NCBI GenBank assembly: GCA_964559535.1
Contig: CAZLIC010000142.1
Coordinates: 1-6,219 of the forward strand
DNA: 6,219 nucleotides
Source of the DNA: CAZLIC01 sp964559535
GTDB taxonomy: Bacteria > Pseudomonadota > Alphaproteobacteria > Rhodobacterales > Rhodobacteraceae
Direction: 5' to 3'
The translations under genes were made by a program, and so were the position numbers. How positions within the stretch are numbered: position 1 is the stretch's first letter; each line of letters opens with the position of its first letter. The notes under the pieces were generated by a model, which searched no databases, was not told the DNA's origin, and saw only the letters and a list, made by a program, of their open reading frames with translations. Positions 5,312-6,219 of this stretch are shown piece by piece.

Positions 5312-5497
5312 ATGAGCATCGACGCCCCCGAAACCCAGACGGTGACCACCTGGAAGGTCGCCTGCGACGGCGGCGAAGGCGCGCTGGGCCACCCCCGCGT
5401 CTGGCTGGTCATCCCGCCCGACACCGGCTGGGTCGAATGCGGCTACTGCGACAAGCGCTATGTGATCGACCGCGCCCACGCGCACGACGACCACTGA
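5312..5497 (+). CDS. zf-CHCC zinc-finger protein, NDUFS6-like (probable complex I accessory subunit)
   Basis: A 61-aa protein with the zf-CHCC pattern: Cys18, His27 (GHPRVWL), Cys43 and Cys46 (VECGYCDKRYV), spaced C-x8-H-x15-C-x2-C, which together bind one zinc. The block from ACDGG through HPRVWLVI to GYCDKRY is the family core shared with the C-terminal part of the mitochondrial complex I subunit NDUFS6. In Paracoccus, a homologue of NDUFS6 is part of the respiratory complex I, so an assembly or accessory role in NADH dehydrogenase at the cytoplasmic face of the membrane is likely. No nuo genes are in the window, so this rests on family knowledge. The ATG at 5312 has GGAG (5301-5304) 7 bases upstream and a good promoter. 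The stop lies 2 bases from the next gene's probable TTG, suggesting coupled translation. The His/Asp-rich end (RAHAHDDH) could add weak metal affinity. Confidence 0.9.
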   Translation: MSIDAPETQTVTTWKVACDGGEGALGHPRVWLVIPPDTGWVECGYCDKRYVIDRAHAHDDH

Positions 5498-5499
5498 AG

Positions 5500-6171
5500 T
5501 TGCGCCGCGCGGCCCTCGCGCTTGTGCTGGCGCCGCTTGCCGCGATCGCCCTCTACTTTTTCGCCGCCACCGCCGGGGCACTCTGGCCCGGCAACGTGGC
5601 CGCCCGCGACCGGCACGACACCGGCCCTCCGCTGCACGTGGGGCTGGCCATCGGCCCCATCCACACCGACCTCCTTCTGCCCCTGACCCCCGCCCTGCGC
5701 GAACGTTTTGCCTTCGCCGCCGCGGCCGGCGTGCCGGTGGACAACCCCCAGGCGGAATGGCTGGTGGTGGGCTGGGGAAGCCGGGCCTTCTACACCGCCA
5801 CCGGCGGCTATGCCGACCTGCGGCTGACCACCGTCTGGCGGGCCGCCACCGGTGACGACGCCGTGCTGCGCCTCGACGTCGCCGGGCCGATCGCCGCCGA
5901 TGCGCAGGGGCTGGACTGGATCGCCCTTTCACCCCGGCAGATCTCCCGCCTGTCGGACGCGATCCTGGACAGCCTCGCCGACCCCGCTCCCCTGCCCGAT
6001 GCAGGCTTTACCGCCACCGACACCTTCTTTCCCGCGCGCGGCCGGTTCCACCTGGTCACCACTTGCAATGTGTGGATCGGCCGCACCCTGCGCGCCGCAG
6101 GCCACCCCTTCGGTGCCTGGACCCCCACCCCCTTCGCGATTCGCCTGTCACTCCGGCGTTTCGCCGGCTGA
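5500..6171 (+). CDS. DUF2459 / TIGR02117 family membrane-anchored protein
   Basis: From the TTG at 5500 this is a 223-aa protein with an N-terminal signal anchor (basic MRR then about 25 hydrophobic residues ending before WPGN), so the body should be periplasmic. Family marks are IHTDLLLPL (54-62), WLVVGWGSRAFYTATGGYADL (87-107, split by the conserved GWG..FY), and FHLVTTCNVWIGRTLRAAG (183-201). The family was first noted near urease genes in some bacteria, but its function is unknown. His55 and Cys189 are candidate active-site residues. Start choice: the ATG at 5437 would overlap the zf-CHCC gene by 61 bases and add an Arg-rich leader before the signal. The TTG lies 2 bases after that gene's TGA, opens straight into the signal, and fits reinitiation. 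A clear independent SD is lacking (only GAAG touching the TTG), so CTG at 5494 cannot be excluded. The gene is complete, ending in TGA. Confidence 0.82.
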   Translation: MRRAALALVLAPLAAIALYFFAATAGALWPGNVAARDRHDTGPPLHVGLAIGPIHTDLLLPLTPALRERFAFAAAAGVPVDNPQAEWLVVGWGSRAFYTATGGYADLRLTTVWRAATGDDAVLRLDVAGPIAADAQGLDWIALSPRQISRLSDAILDSLADPAPLPDAGFTATDTFFPARGRFHLVTTCNVWIGRTLRAAGHPFGAWTPTPFAIRLSLRRFAG

Positions 6172-6206
6172 CCGGGCGCTCCCGCGGGCTTCGCCCTTGG
6201 GCCCGG
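6172..6206 (+). terminator. Probable terminator hairpin after the DUF2459 gene
   Basis: CCGGGC (6172-6177) pairs with GCCCGG (6201-6206). Inside, GGGC (6186-6189) and GCCC (6193-6196) form a second stem around TTC. It starts immediately after the stop codon. No T-run is seen before the window ends 13 bases later, so it is a plausible but not typical intrinsic terminator. Confidence 0.45.
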
Positions 6207-6219
6207 CACAGGGGGGCAA

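Noticed and set aside
5180..5932. 250-aa minus-strand open frame
   Set aside because: Arg/Ala-rich antisense translation across the zf-CHCC and DUF2459 genes, with no plausible start signal.
1..6219. CRISPR arrays, IS elements, tRNA or rRNA genes, phage or toxin-antitoxin modules
   Set aside because: No direct-repeat arrays, transposase motifs, terminal inverted repeats or tRNA-like clover-leaf sequence were seen on either strand.

Overview
The window is a compact, GC-rich, densely coding chromosomal segment. Codons end mostly in G or C, Shine-Dalgarno (SD) sequences are good, and the gene families are typical of alphaproteobacteria: DUF2853, a zf-CHCC (NDUFS6-like) protein, a long-insert SAH hydrolase, and a DgkA ending like those of Rhodobacteraceae. 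A member of Rhodobacterales (Rhodobacter/Gemmobacter/Paracoccus-like) is the best guess. That is inference from family resemblance, not a database match. There are no mobile elements, CRISPR arrays, rRNA or tRNA genes, or signs of recent transfer.

Layout. Bases 1-3700 read on the + strand: the 3' three-quarters of ahcY (S-adenosylhomocysteine hydrolase) ending in a GC-rich terminator hairpin; a small class I SAM-dependent methyltransferase; a 210-base gap holding a hairpin, a candidate promoter and a stem-loop in the leader of the next gene; a DUF2853 gene; and a fosmidomycin-resistance-type (Fsr) MFS exporter. Bases 3726-4854 read on the - strand: an M48 zinc-metalloprotease lipoprotein followed by a diacylglycerol kinase gene (dgkA), converging on fsr. 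From 4965 to 6171 the + strand resumes: an 84-aa acidic protein of unknown function whose promoter predicts a leaderless mRNA, a 61-aa zinc-binding NDUFS6-like protein, and a membrane-anchored DUF2459/TIGR02117 protein starting 2 bases after its neighbour's stop.

The most notable observation is in dgkA. The reading frame is intact over 118 codon positions except for one TAA at codon 94. Removing that codon restores the conserved family ending, and neither a frameshift nor an indel is involved. The stop falls on the residue equivalent to the essential Lys94 of the E. coli enzyme, and it removes the following Asp and the whole third membrane helix. This is a very recent nonsense mutation, a readthrough site, or a sequence error.

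Functionally the window is mostly housekeeping: methyl-cycle recycling (ahcY, possibly related to the adjacent methyltransferase), export (fsr), envelope proteolysis and lipid recycling (M48, dgkA), and probably a complex I accessory subunit (zf-CHCC). I found no convincing undescribed multi-gene system. The points worth checking are the dgkA stop, the leaderless promoter, the leader hairpin before DUF2853, the dyad over the zf-CHCC promoter, and the His/Cys pair in the DUF2459 protein.
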